DNA of 64,000 nucleotides from Mesorhabditis belari (lineage: Eukaryota; Nematoda; Chromadorea; Rhabditida; Rhabditidae): contig CAUEEP010000754.1 in NCBI GenBank assembly GCA_958450365.1, positions 1,582,001 through 1,646,000 of the forward strand. The letters run 5' to 3'. Below, one piece after another: positions 34,908 through 50,100 of this stretch. How positions within the stretch are numbered: the stretch's first letter is position 1; every line of letters starts with the position of its first letter. The position numbers and the translations under genes were made by a program. A model generated the notes under the pieces. The model was given only the letters and a program-made list of their open reading frames with translations. It had not been told where the DNA came from and ran no database searches.

Positions 34908-35055
34908 TATGACGCCTCTGGCACACCCATATACCCTTTTATAATATTTTTTAGGGTTTTTTTTTTGCGTATTTTAGGGTTAAAAATAGCTAAAGGGGGT
35001 AAAAATTGAGTGAGGGATTTTTGAGTATATGGGTGTGCCAGAGGCGTCATATACA
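34908..35055. repeat. Repeat A: short hairpin element
   Basis: TATGACGCCTCTGGCACACC...CATATA is mirrored at the right end; the inner arms are AAAATACGC / GCGTATTTT and CCCTCACTC mirrored. Half of this unit recurs at 23610-23735. Confidence 0.85.
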
Positions 35056-35065
35056 TATGTATACT

Positions 35066-35552
35066 GGGAGTGGGACAAATGCTACCTTTTTTTTTTGCGC
35101 ACCCGGACATTCGCGCACCCTTTTTTTCCGCACCTTGCCCATTAGCGCACCTTTTTTCGCGTTTTAAAAAAGCTCTAAAAAGCTAATTTTAACCAATTTC
35201 TATTCCAAATGTTGTTTTTCTAGGTAATTTTAGGGCGTAGAATCGAAATTTTGGCATATCAGAGCTTGTGGAAACAAACGGACGGAGTTATACAAAGAGA
35301 AAAATCAACAATTTTCTGTAATTTGACCTAGCCGTTTTGTCTTTCAAATTGGTTCCACACGCTCTGTTATGTCAAAATTTGGATTCGACACCCTCAAATT
35401 ACCTAGAAAAACAACTTTTGGAATAGAAATTGGTTACTATTAGCTTTTAGAGCCTTTTTAAAACGCGAAAAAAGGTGCGCTAATGGGCAAGGTGCGGAAA
35501 AAAAGGTGCGCAAATGTCCCGGGTGCGCAAAATTCGCATTTGTCCCACTTCC
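35066..35552. mobile_element. Repeat B: fold-back element, about 487 bp
   Basis: GGAGTGGGACAAATGC at the left is mirrored by GCATTTGTCCCACTTCC at the right. The arms continue inward for about 200 bp through TGCGCACC, CGCGTTTTAAAAA, CCAATTTCTATTCCAAA and ACCTAGAAAAACAAC blocks. Flanked by TATA-type sequence. No coding capacity. Confidence 0.9.
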
Positions 35553-35769
35553 ATGTATACTACTCTTATCGAGAGCTCGCGCCAATAAAACATGGCACAA
35601 AAAATTTGGCGCTTTTGCTAGCACCCCGAAAGGTTAAAACTGGTGACATTTCAATGGTTTAAAGCTGCTTTTGCTCGAATTTGCTCAAATTATCAAAATT
35701 TCATTCAAAAACAAGAAAATCAAGGTGATTTCAAGGAACAGAACGTTCAAATCAACATTTCGTCAAACT

Positions 35770-35775
35770 TTTATT
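35770..35775 (-). terminator. tfbm-1: Poly(A) signal AATAAA, tfbm-1
   Basis: TTTATT on the plus strand, about 80 bp past the tfbm-1 stop codon. Confidence 0.6.
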
Positions 35776-35856
35776 AGCACAATGAAATAAAGTTAACAAA
35801 ATGGCAACAAAACAATCCTAAAATCTGCTAGAAAAACTATCAAATAAGACAAGTGG

Positions 35857-39053
<3,197 letters not shown>

Positions 39054-41602
39054 CTACTTTTTCCTTGTCGCCTCCAAATCCTCTTTGATGGCGTTGATGA
39101 ATTGAGTGTACGCCGATTCCAATTCTTCATTCACGATGATGTAGTCAAAGAGATGCGGATCGTTGGTCACTAAATTACAGAAAGTGAGACTTAAATTTGA
39201 CAACCTAATCGTTTTCTTCTAGCCTAATTCTAACCTGACGCCTGATCGCTTTCTACAAGCAAAACCAGAAGTCTGGCTGAATCTGACTCACAGGCCCTAA
39301 CAAGACCCGGTTGGAGCATCTTGAAGTCTACTCATTCGATTTTCGATAAGAGAGTGATAAGAAAGTCTCTTGTACAACGCTTTGACTTGTCTTATGCAGG
39401 GCTGTTCCCAGACCAAAACTTCCAAGAGAAGCCAAAAGCTATACCACAGCTCTTTTCATGACCTAATGTGGCCTTGTCTTCGCTTGGCTAGTCACGACTT
39501 TTGAGAACATATTGGCCTTATCTTCAGGCCACTCACCGGCTCGCATATCCTCCTCAGCATGCCTTAAACGTTTTTGTAGCGTTTCCTCAGTCTCGGTGCC
39601 TCGATTTCGTAAACGTTCTTCCTAGATAGATTTGATTAAAGGTGGGAGAGGGGATTCATTAATCGGGGCCGGATTTTGAAGAAAACGTTTTCTTGGTAAC
39701 ACTACGTTTTTATATTTTTATATTGACAATTATTACGTAAAATGGGCGAAAAAACCAGGCTGGGGTGATTTGCCCGTAGGTTGGTATTTTAAAGCCACTC
39801 AATGTCTGCGCTTGACAGTCAAGGTAAGCCTCAAAACAAAATATAATTTTCAAAGCTCTCAAGGAAATATTCGTGTTATTTCAGCATCATTGTCTTTTGG
39901 TGTCGGAGATCCCTTTGCATCCGAAATGGAAGATGATGATATCGATAAACTTGGAGATCGACTTGAAGAACTTTTAAATTTGAGCAAAAATGAAGATGAT
40001 GAAGAGGAAAATTGGGTTTCATTGACTGGTTATGTTATACATATGTGTTAGCCGATTCTGTTCCCTTTATTGCTTCCAAAGTGTTAACTTTCTTTAAATA
40101 AATTTTTAGCCTCCTGATGTTCACTGTGTTCACCGACCTAAGCCCACTTATGATAAATCGGGTAATCGAATGGCTCTAAAATATCAAGTTACGGGCAATT
40201 CACCACAGCCTGGTTTTTTCGCGCATTTTACATAATAATTGTCAATATAAAAATATAAAAACATAGTGTTACCAAGAAAACGTTTTCTTCAAAATCCGGC
40301 CCCGATTAATGAATCCCCCCTCCCCCTTAATCAACTTTCAGACATTGTTCAAAATCCTATAAAACTCACCAAAATGTTTATGCTCGGCGCTTTAATGAGG
40401 ATGTATTTTGCCTGGAGATGCGAATTTTTAATATTCCGGACGCCCTAAATCAAAAATTTAGTTAAAAGCTAAAGTTTTTGAACTTAAACACTCTAAATAA
40501 CTCAAGAAGCCATAATGGTAGACACCTGCAATTCAATGTCCAACACACAAATTTTCCCTGTTTTCTCGGTGTCCTCGACTTGTTTCCGGCTAAAAACAAA
40601 AAGGTTAGATCGTAAAATTCTATTTAATATTTGAAATTTATAAGATTAATAAAAAATCTTACCTTGTTCCATACAAATTCCCGCCAAACTCCGCGTGTTC
40701 CAAAAACTCGCCGTTGCTGATCATTTCTTCCATGGTTTTCCTGAAAAATCGCATCATTTTAAGGGTTTTGTTGCAAATAAAATGTTAAGACTAGTTTTTA
40801 TTTGATGATTTTGAAAAAATCGAACCTTTCCGTAAACCAATAGTGCACACCGTGTTGCTCGCCTTCTCGTGGTCGACGAGTTGTATCTGCAAAGAGCATT
40901 TATGTTTAATACCCACATTCTTTATTTCATTCGCTAAGTCTAATCTACAGCAATTCAAATGTTATGTATTGTAGCCAGCCGGTGACACCCCGCTATGTGG
41001 GGAACACCGGTTGAAGAGTTGGGGAAAGTCTGCGGTGCGTCCACCACTTTCTAACTTCAGATTCGGCATCAGTGGCATCGCATCAGCGCAATCGCGGATA
41101 TTTAGTTTTAAGCCAAACCCAGACGGACATTTCACAATTATAAATAGATTCATCTTTTTTTTAAACCCACGAAATTTAGGAATGAAAATTAAGCAAATGC
41201 TTGTCACCAGGTTTTTAGGTTTCAGCTTAAATCTCTAAAGCTTCTAGTTTAAAATAGAAATCACAGGAGTTCGCGTGTGCACAACTCCTGTTTGGGACAC
41301 TTTATCATGTCGCAATAAATCTATCTATTAAATAATCATAAAACTCACGAGAAACGGAGAAAGCAAAGCTATCCGGGTACTCCCTCATCGCTCGATTCAG
41401 AATCGTCGACTTTCCGCCACCTAAAGCTTATCGTTTAGTAAAAACAAAATACTTATCCATAATGATGTACAATCAATCACAAACACATGCACGTTTAACA
41501 AAAAAAGAAACGTTAGTGCAAACCGAAAGAACACAGAAAAGAGAGAAATTGCAGGAAATACATACCCGATGGACCGGACAAGACCAACGGCTGAAGAGGC
41601 AT
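39054..41602 (-). CDS. guk-1: Guanylate kinase (195 aa)
   Basis: Phosphorylates GMP to GDP with ATP, in nucleotide metabolism, probably cytosolic. Exons: 41602-41566, 41420-41349, 40886-40826, 40740-40663, 40589-40526, 40444-40370, 39621-39537, 39169-39054, all in phase. Walker A GPSGGGKST at 10-18; HTTRRPREGEQHG and HYWFTE bind GMP in this family; EHAEFGGNLYGTS and CVLDIELQG follow the usual order. The length equals single-domain guanylate kinases. An acceptor (TTTTCAG) 11 bases before the ATG suggests a spliced leader at 41613. Intron 6 holds a TTAA-flanked fold-back element; intron 2 holds a probable retroposon fragment. tfbm-1 follows downstream. Confidence 0.96.
39640..40326. mobile_element. 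TTAA-flanked fold-back element carrying a gene-like fragment, in guk-1 intron 6
   Basis: Inverted ends of about 150 bp: GGATTCATTAATCGGGGCCG, GAAAACGTTTTCTTGGTAAC, TATTGACAATTATTA and AAAACCAGGCTG occur at both ends in opposite orientation. TTAA flanks at 39636-39639 and 40327-40330 suggest a piggyBac-type target. The unique centre (39885-40200) has a plus-strand exon-like frame (FGVGDPFASEMEDDDID...NEDDEEENWVS). A possible intron follows, ending TTTTTAG, then PPDVHCVHRPKPTYDKSG. No transposase. Confidence 0.8.
40970..41335 (+). mobile_element. Probable retroposon 3' fragment in guk-1 intron 2
   Basis: Starts with a short stem-like GCCGGTGACACCCCGC...GGGGAACACCGG and ends in CAATAAATCTATCTATTAAA, the kind of short-repeat tail left by non-LTR elements. 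The open frame 41011-41238 has no recognised motif. The family is uncertain. Confidence 0.4.
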
Positions 41603-41612
41603 CGTCCGAGTG

Positions 41613-44110
41613 GCTGAAAATTGAAAAATTATGCTTTTATACGAAAATTTTACAAGTGATAGTTGAGCTTACAATTTTGAGAAAGTAAATGGGTCATCTA
41701 AACTTTACAGTTAAAGTTTTCCACAAATTTGGCCAGCTTATTCAGCTTGGAACATTCCAAAAGTATATTCAACGATTGTGTTTCTTTTGTTTCCGGAAAA
41801 AAACAATTAAGTTACGCAATTCTTCACAATTCAGACTCGATTGCGGCAATAAAAGGGCTCGTTTTTCCAAAAAAAAAAATCCCAACTGAGATTAGAAAAA
41901 CGATTGAACAAAAAGAAAAGAAACACAAAAACGGCGATGAAAAAACTGATAAAAAGTGAGGAATTTCTTTTTCCATTTAGACAATCGATCTTTTAGCATA
42001 AAAAGTTGATTTAATGTTTGAAGACGGTTGAACTAAAGCAAAAGTTCTAAAACAATCTAAATCCTATTTACCTAGATCGTGATAATCAAAACTTTAACTT
42101 AAATCAAATCAAGAAATCAATCCGATACCTTGAATTAAAATTAGATTATAAGTTTGTACAGCCCATATCTAGAGGCTAAAAATTTCCAATCATCCATTGC
42201 AAATAACTAACATTCCAAAGTTTCTAAAAATTTTTCTCAAAATTCCAATGGAAACCTTCTAAGTTAGCAGTTAAATCGACAAAATTTCTCATTGATAAAC
42301 CAAAATACTTAAAAAGCTGATAAGTGGGAAGCTGACAAGAAAAACTTCAAAAATTCGATTAAAACACTTCCCGGTGAGCTTATTTGCAAATCTGGATTTA
42401 CAAAACAGCTAGCTCAGAGTTTTGGTTAGGCAACTTAAAACAACAACCAAGAAGTGGTCAAATTATCTTGTTGCTAACCCCAAACGATCAAAAAGAGAGT
42501 CCCCCTCCCATTATGCCAACCTTGAGGGGTCACACGAGGTCAACCAATCGTCAAAAAATGGCTCAAGAACGAGAGAAAAAGGCTGAACAGACAAAAAGAG
42601 ACCCCATTAGATAAAAAAAGCACCCCAATGCAGCTGAACAATCGGATTAGAGGAGTTTTTTTTCTGGTTTGCATCAATCTCCAACGAGATATTGACGCTT
42701 TATCGAATTTTTACTTGTGGAGCTCTTTTTTAATTGATTTTTTTACGTAAATTTAAATTGATTGGTCTAAAAAAATTGATTTGGAACAAGTCTTGTATAA
42801 ATTTAACTTGGATAACTTTTCGTTTTCACTAGCTTTGACCCAAAAATCGATTGAAACCCCACAAAATCTATGATTCTGTCAAAAATTCTCCAACTAAATG
42901 CATGCCCAAGACCAACATCAAGGTCCAAGATGTCTAGAATGACAAATTTCTCAAGTGTCATCCTTCCAAAACGCCAAAAATCCCCATAGCAACGAAGATT
43001 CTCAAAGATTTTTGCGACTCAAGATGCAAATCCAAGCGGATAATTAAAGTTTCTTCCCGGGGATTTCTTGGATACGGATGAGCTTGGATTATATCGAGTA
43101 AGCACAGGATTAGAAAAAGGGGAATGCGGGGATTCTGACTAATTTTGAGGCAGAGAATACAGAAATGGGTATGACGGATGAATTGGAAATGAGTCAGTCT
43201 AAAGGTTGAGGGATTTTTTGACCAAGGAGTGCTAGTTGAACGTTGAAAAGCAGTCAAACAGTATCTCCATTCAAGATACTGTTTGATAAAACGTTAGGAT
43301 ATCCGTTGCTTAACCTAACGTTTAAACTCACAACGTCGATTTCCATATTGGATACCTGCTTAACGTTAAACAAACAGCTTCAAAATTTTCCTACATTTTC
43401 ACGGCTCCATTTTAAAGATTTAAGTTATTGTTTGCTAAAACGTTAGCATAGCTTAACGTAACGTTTTAGGCGCACAACTTCGGCTTCCCTATTGGATAAC
43501 TGCTGTTGTTAAACGTTTAAGCCCACATCTTCAATTCCCCTATTAGATACCTGTTATTGCGGTGGTGAGGAAGCGGCGAGCGCCGGCGAGAGCCCACGAA
43601 GTGAATTGGGCAATCGTTCCGATGGAAAGAAGACAGAAGAAGATTCGTTGTTATGGATTAAAGATTAAAGAGAAGAGGTCGATCGACGTGAAGATGATTG
43701 GGCTGATCGGAGACCTGGAAATGAAAGAAATTGACGGAATGCATGGCACAATGAGTAAAATAGGAAATAAAAGTTGAAAAAAAGTGTCTCATGTTTGACG
43801 ATTTTATCTCTCAAATTCAGTGCAAAATGGTCAAAATCATGTCAACCGCTCGCTTTGGCAAACTTTTAGTGTTTTAAACGAAGATATGACCGTTTTAAAT
43901 GTGGCCTAGTCTTAAAATTATTCAAGCAGCTAATAAATAAAGCTAGTAATAAACCAGTCAGCTAATAAACCGGATCCAAACACCATTTTTAGCGTTTTTA
44001 AGTACGCACAAACATGAAACTTATACAAAATTTACTTTCCATCTCATTAAAGTTACGTTTTCATTGGTAATCACAAGGTTTTAACCGCAGTCTCTCACCG
44101 ACATTCCCTC
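41613..44110. other. Intergenic region without supported gene
   Basis: AT-rich. A hairpin CAAACAGTATCT/AGATACTGTTTG lies at 43256-43286. Several AACGTTA-type repeats follow at 43290-43530. A plus-strand basic frame at 43562-43777 has no recognisable motif. On the minus strand 43545-43780 could be the guk-1 outron or promoter region. Confidence 0.4.
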
Positions 44111-44120
44111 CGTTAATCAT

Positions 44121-44126
44121 TTTATT
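44121..44126 (-). terminator. Poly(A) signal AATAAA, TMEM50 gene
   Basis: TTTATT on the plus strand, about 360 bp after the stop codon. Confidence 0.45.
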
Positions 44127-44484
44127 ATAATATACACATTTCAAATTCACAAACAGTTAAATTAAGTATTAAAGAGACAAAATACACAAAATATGGAAAT
44201 TCAGCTACCGAAATCGTAAATGGGCGAAATGAGAAATTATTTCTTACAAGCGTACACAAAAATTGGATACTCGATAGGGACAAGTGTACACAAATAACAA
44301 CCACCAGAGAAATGTTCTTTTTTGCGTTAAATTTACAACAAAACAATGAGAAAAGCTCAAAAAATAAGTACAGATGGGGAATTTGTATTGGAAATTTGCA
44401 GAACAAGGGGAAATCTTTAGAAGAAAATAACCGTATTTTATGCTCAATTGTTGATCGCTGGACTTCTCTATTCATTTCTTTTGC

Positions 44485-46114
44485 TTATCCCCACAACTCC
44501 TCGGTGCGACCGAATTTGTAGACGAGAGACGCGGAGAAAATCTAGAATTAAAGTTTTGACCATAATTTTAAAAACAATTGCATTCAACTCACCATCAAAT
44601 TGTGCAAGAAGAGTGAAACGCCTGGCCATACCTGAAAGGGAAAAAGATTTAAAATTTTCAATGACTTAGGTTTAAGTGGTGCATCACATGATCGTTATGA
44701 TTCAGCCAATTAAAATATGATTCATTGATACTATTTCAACCTAGTTTGACTCCGTCTGACAATAATAGGAAACATTTTGGTCAAACAATTTTCCATGATT
44801 TTTGTAGAAAGTACAACCGAAAATTTTATGGTCAAAGCTTGTCATTTGAGCAAAATTCCTGACTTATTTAAACGATTTGCAAAGTCCGTAAATGATGGAT
44901 TTTGAAATTTCCGTAAAAGCAACAATTTAATTATATTATAAAGTAGTATATGACCTAGCAAAAGACATCGCAAATATTTGTGCTCCATTTTGAATGCAAA
45001 ATTTTACTTGACTTGGTAGTATTGCGACAAAAAAACTCTCACCGAATGCGGGCCTGGCTGAAGAACGTAATCCGAGAAGAGTATCCATGTTGCAGCGACG
45101 AGTGCCGAGAAGGAGAGCACGAACGCCGACATCAACCACAAACGAGAGCCTGAATGAGTCGGATTATAAGTTTTAAAGTTTCTTAAGACGATGTACTTCG
45201 TCCTCTTTCAAACACACCTTTAGTTCCCAACATTCCTTCGTGAAGAGCCTAAATTAAACGGATTAGTAAGTATAAAAAAGTGTTGTGCATATAACTTTAA
45301 ACCTCTAAACGAATCCCACCTCACCGCGAACTTGGCTATTCGAAACGGCGTTGACCTAAAAAACAATCATCATTTATATCATAACAAGTTTTCTCCAGTT
45401 TTTCTCCAGATCAATCTCAATTTTACTGCCAAGGCCTCTGTCGTATCATATACGTCATTTTAAGCCTTTTTGGGCAAAAATTTGTACTTCTGGGAATTCG
45501 ACAAGCATCAAACTCTCACCATAAACATGGCAATCGAAGAAGCAACGGTGACGATAAAGTAAACGTTGTTCCAGTCGTCTTTCTTGTAGACGGCCGCCGT
45601 GTCGATCGCAAGCCACCTAAATTTAAAGATAAAGCTAATCGTAAGTAAACGCGAGTTATTAAGTACCTAATGAATAGTACATAGCAATATCTAAAGGTGG
45701 TTTTTTAATCTTGACAAACTATCGTTTCAAGGTCTTTCAAACAGACTGCTCATTTCTGATGTCTTAAAAAGCTTTCAGTCAAGAATTTCTGATTAGAAAT
45801 ATTACTTTAACAAAGATGAATAGATCAAGATTGTTCCTGGATCGAAACTTGAGCAATAGTCAAGTTAAAGATGCGGTTTCTAAAAAAGCCTCACAAATTT
45901 TCGGCTTTTTGTTCAGAAATGACGTCTTGAAGTCAAGAAAGGGGGCGGAGCTGGCCTTTTTTTTAGCTTTTGCAACAATTCTAGATTGTTTCAATGAAAA
46001 AACTGACCATCCCGAGAAGAAAAGCGTCGCCGCGGCCACCGACGAGACGGCATTCCGTTTCCCCTCGAGGTCAAAGTTGAAATTGCACTGAATCGAATCC
46101 AAACAACCGGACAT
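44485..46114 (-). CDS. TMEM50 (UPF0220) family four-pass membrane protein (157 aa)
   Basis: Small endomembrane protein conserved in animals; the biochemical role is not established in my knowledge. Exons: 46114-46008, 45616-45520, 45355-45320, 45248-45218, 45149-45043, 44631-44593, 44541-44485, in phase. Sequence follows TMEM50A/B: MSGCLDSIQC start, ATLFFSGWW, VNAVSNSQVRG, SRLWLMSAFVLSF, ATWILFSDYV, and the end LVYKFGRTEELWG. Four hydrophobic segments. The length matches the family (157 aa). The TTTTAG acceptor abuts the ATG directly, so the spliced leader would join at the start codon. The third-exon donor is GTGGGA; the nearer GTGAGG would break frame. It lies downstream of abtm-1 on the same strand. 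Confidence 0.95.
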
Positions 46115-47073
46115 CTAAAATTGACATGTTATAGCCAAATTCAAAGAAATGGTATCTAGAAGCAAAAAAAAAGAGAAAGCGAAGGGGCAAAGGAATCTAC
46201 GAGAAAGGTAAAGTTTTATCTAAAATGGCGTAATCGGTCAATTTAAACGAAAATTTACAAGAAACTCGACGTTTTGAACAAGAATCGAGAAAAATGCAAT
46301 GAAACCAAGAATTTCTGTGCATTTGAAAGGAAAAGGTGCAAATTGAGGGGCCAACAAAGCTTTCTCTCTACACCATTTTCTTCTCTCACTCACCCATTCG
46401 GTTATTGCCATCTTACCTGATAACTTTAACGCTAGTTTCCGATAAAACAAATCCAAAATCATCACAAATATTTCAAAGTTCATAAACTCGAGCCGAATAA
46501 AATTTTAACACACATAAAAATCTTTATTTGAGCAAATCTCTTCATTTTTCGGTACACGAACGAGAAAAAGGCCACTGAAAAAGCTCAAAACGATCGAGAA
46601 AAGAAGGGAAATACTCAAGAGAAAACCGGGGAAATTATCGGTAAAAACATGTAATTTTTAAGAACAAAGGTTGGGATCAAATCTTTGCTTGATTTCTGGA
46701 AATTGAACTTCCAAAAGAACGAGACTTTGATTTGAAATCAGTGATTTTAAAAAGCAAAAGCTTTATCACAACCGGATCGAACTCTCGATCGATTTCACGG
46801 AAAACAAACTCATTAACCACTCGGCTAAAAAGTTAATTAAGTATTTTCTATCAAAAACCTACCAGCTCGTTGAGCAAATCTCAGAAAATGGAACAATCGT
46901 CGAGACACAAAAAGCTCACAAAAACAGGAAAACCAACAATAACATAAAAACCTATCACATAACGGCTAAAAAGAAGTTAAAATATTTGCAAAACTAATAA
47001 ACGAGATAAAAATGAACTCTAATAACAGACTAGTCGATAACTAAAACACAAAAATCGTCTAAATTCGTTGTTT
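46115..47073. other. Spacer between abtm-1 and the TMEM50 gene
   Basis: No gene supported. It contains the abtm-1 3' UTR and the upstream region of the TMEM50 gene. Confidence 0.5.
46523..46528 (-). terminator. abtm-1: Possible poly(A) signal AATAAA, abtm-1 distal form
   Basis: TTTATT on the plus strand, about 550 bp beyond the distal stop codon at 47074-47076. Confidence 0.35.
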
Positions 47074-47142
47074 TCATTTGTTACTGCACGAGCTATTCCC
47101 GCAACACTTCTTCGGATCGTCCAAAAGCAACAAATCCTCAAT
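47074..47142 (-). CDS. abtm-1: abtm-1 terminal exon, distal (tail B)
   Basis: Phase-0 acceptor TTTTAG; encodes [19 protein letters not shown] followed by SNK and TGA. The CCGNSSC end resembles the GCGNCSC end of vertebrate ABCB7 (from memory), so this may be the ancestral tail. Confidence 0.65.
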   Translation of the reverse strand: MEDLLLLDDPKKCCGNSSCSNK

Positions 47143-50100
47143 CTAAAATGACATTTTTCCCAAAGAACAAACTTTTCTGGCGTTTTAAATATTGTTTTAG
47201 CGAATTTCAAGTGAACTTATTTTTTGGCAAAGATACCGTAAAGTAACAATAAGCCGGAAAAAAGGATTCAGTCGATAAGACTGAACATTTTTCAACTTCT
47301 TGCATTGAAGCAAAGGTTCCCAACCTTTTAAGCGGATGCTTTTACTCCGGATTACCGTAACTTATAGTACCTTCAAGAAAACACGCAAATCGCAAACACG
47401 AAGGGTCATGCTCTGGTCAGTAGTTGGGTGAATGTGGTGAATGCTAACAAATTTCACAGACTCACGTGAAGGATAAAATTTTTACCCTAAGGAAACAATA
47501 AATCCATTGCATTCACATTTCCCTACCCATTCTTATTCCCATTTTAACACCGAGAGCAACCTTTGTGCTGTCCATGTGGATTCACATGGTCAACAAGCTA
47601 AATCCATGTTTAGAAAAGATTACGTAGACGACTAGGTGGCTAAGATTCACCTCCAAATCCGCGGCCGCCGCTTTTCTCCTTTTCTTGTTCAACTCCTGAT
47701 CGAGGCCCCGGTTCTGCGATTGCCACAATTCAGCGTATAAAGAGGTCGGCTCGGAGATTAGTTCCTGAAAAAGAACAAATTAACAACGTGGAACGATCCT
47801 AACTAAAAAGTCTGATGATATGGCAAAGCTAATGCCTACGTAATCTGAAACTTACCAAATGTGTTCCACGCTCAGCAACGACTCCATCTTTCAAAACGTA
47901 AATAATATCCGCGTCAACGATCGTTGCCAAACTAAATTTTTTTATTTCAGTAAACATTGCAAAAAAACCCACCGATGGGCAATAAACAATGTTGTCCTCT
48001 TTTTCACCGCCGATCTTAACGCTCCCATGATATTCGATTCGGTCAAAGCATCCAGTGATGACGTGGCTTCATCGTACACAACGAGCGGAGCATTCTAAAC
48101 AAAGACAATATTATTTGACAGGTAAATCGAGCTACATGACGAATTTTAAGTCATTTTACCTTCAAAATCGCTCTCGCAATCGCCACGCGTTGTTTCTCTC
48201 CACCAGAAAGCTTTAGTCCACGTTCACCAACAATCGTATCGTATCTTAAAGATGTCAAATTGAAAGCACACATAAAAGAAACTAACCCGTTCGGCATTCT
48301 TGTCACACTTTCATGCAAGTCGGCCATCTTTGCTGCTTCGAGCACCTAAAAAACGGCTTTCAAAAAAAAAATTTTATCAGTTCATAATTCTCGCTGAATC
48401 AATTTCTATTCAATTCTCCTAGTTTCATTTCGTACTTCTTCTCGTGTCGCGTCTGGATTTCCGTAAGCCAAATTGTAGTAGATGGTGTCGTGGAAGAGGA
48501 CGCAATCCTGCGGAACAACCGAGATTTGCTTTCGAAGTGAATCCAAAGTGACCTAAAAAATAATAAGTAAACATTTTTCAATAAAACGATCACATTTCTA
48601 ACGTCATTGCCCTCGATCGAGATTTCCCCTGAATTGGCATCATACAGTCGATACAAGAGGCGAACGATCGTCGATTTTCTGAAACAAAGAACATTTAGTT
48701 GAAAGCTTGATTGGCCTAAAATCACTACATCATCCTTGAGCAAACTTAGAGGTGTTTAATATTCCAAATCACTCACCCCGAACCCGATCCACCAACAATT
48801 GCCACCTTTTTGCCTTCGGGAATATCCAAAGTGAGTCCTCGCAGGATCCCTTGTCCCGGCAAGTACTCGAAGAAGATGTTCTTGAATGACATGCTCACCG
48901 CTTCCTAAATTTAAATTGATTCATCAAGCCAACATTTTAGAACTCACTCACCTTATTCAGCACTAACGGTTTTGCGTCCGGTTTATCAAAAATCTTCGCC
49001 TTCAAGTTCAACAAAGCAAACATTGTGTTCATGTCGACCAATCCCTGACGAATCTCGCGGTAGACCGATCCTAAACACGTCAAGTATAAACAGTATACAA
49101 TGGAACAAGCTTTGTTTCCTGTATAAGCTACAAACTTACCCAGAAAATTGAGCGGAATCGATAGTTGGAAGAGTAAAGTGTTCGCCAGAACAAGATCACC
49201 AACTGTTAGCGTTCCTGAAACACAAAAATTTGTATAAAGCACTAGCAAGCCAACCATTCTGTATTCCGTTTGCCGCCAAAGCCATGATTCCCACTAAACC
49301 GGCAGAGAAGATCGCGTTTTGTGAAAAGTTGAGAAAAGCCAATGAGGTTGTCGTCTAAAATTAGATTTTAGCAATGTTTTAAGTGCGAATTTACCTTCAA
49401 TGAGGCATTCTGGTAAATCTTCAGAAAATGATCGTAACGAGCCGCTTCGAATTTCTCGTTGTTGAAGTACTAAACAAAACGATAGAATTGACACAAATAA
49501 ACTGTTCAGATTCTCATCAACTAATTATTAGTCACATTATTCTTTACCTTAACAGTCTCGTAATTGATCAGCGAGTCGACGGCTCGATTCCCAGCGTCAT
49601 TGTCAGCTTGATTCATCTCGTGACGGAACTTCGTTCTCCATCTAAAAAAAAGATAAGATTGATAAGTTCGCTTTTAAGTTGCCCGCCAGCCAAGGAATGT
49701 TCCAAGCGCAAAGACCAGAGGTCAGATTTTGTCTGGAACGGGCATTTGCCTGTAACCCTAGCCCGAAGAGTAAAGCTTATCCCGTAAGCTAGCTTGTCTT
49801 TTTGGTCTTGAACCAACCCTGACCGGCAAGAAAGCTTTATGGATCTTATTGCCTTGCTTCGTTTTACCTTGTGATTCCCAGTGTCGCCACTCCATACATT
49901 CCAACGCATCCCATTGTCGCGTAAGCGAATTCCGAGCCGAGAGTTGCCGAGAAAATCGCGGACACCTGAAAGAAACAGTAACAAGTTTCCATCTTTAAAA
50001 CCAACCATCCCCAGCTCAACGATCGTCGGAAATACATTGAAAATGAGGGCACTCATCACGAACGACATTCCCCGAGTGCCTCGATCTAAAAATGAGAAAA

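Noticed and set aside
43562..43777. Basic 71-codon plus frame
   Set aside because: No motif, no splice context; more likely regulatory DNA of the minus-strand neighbour.
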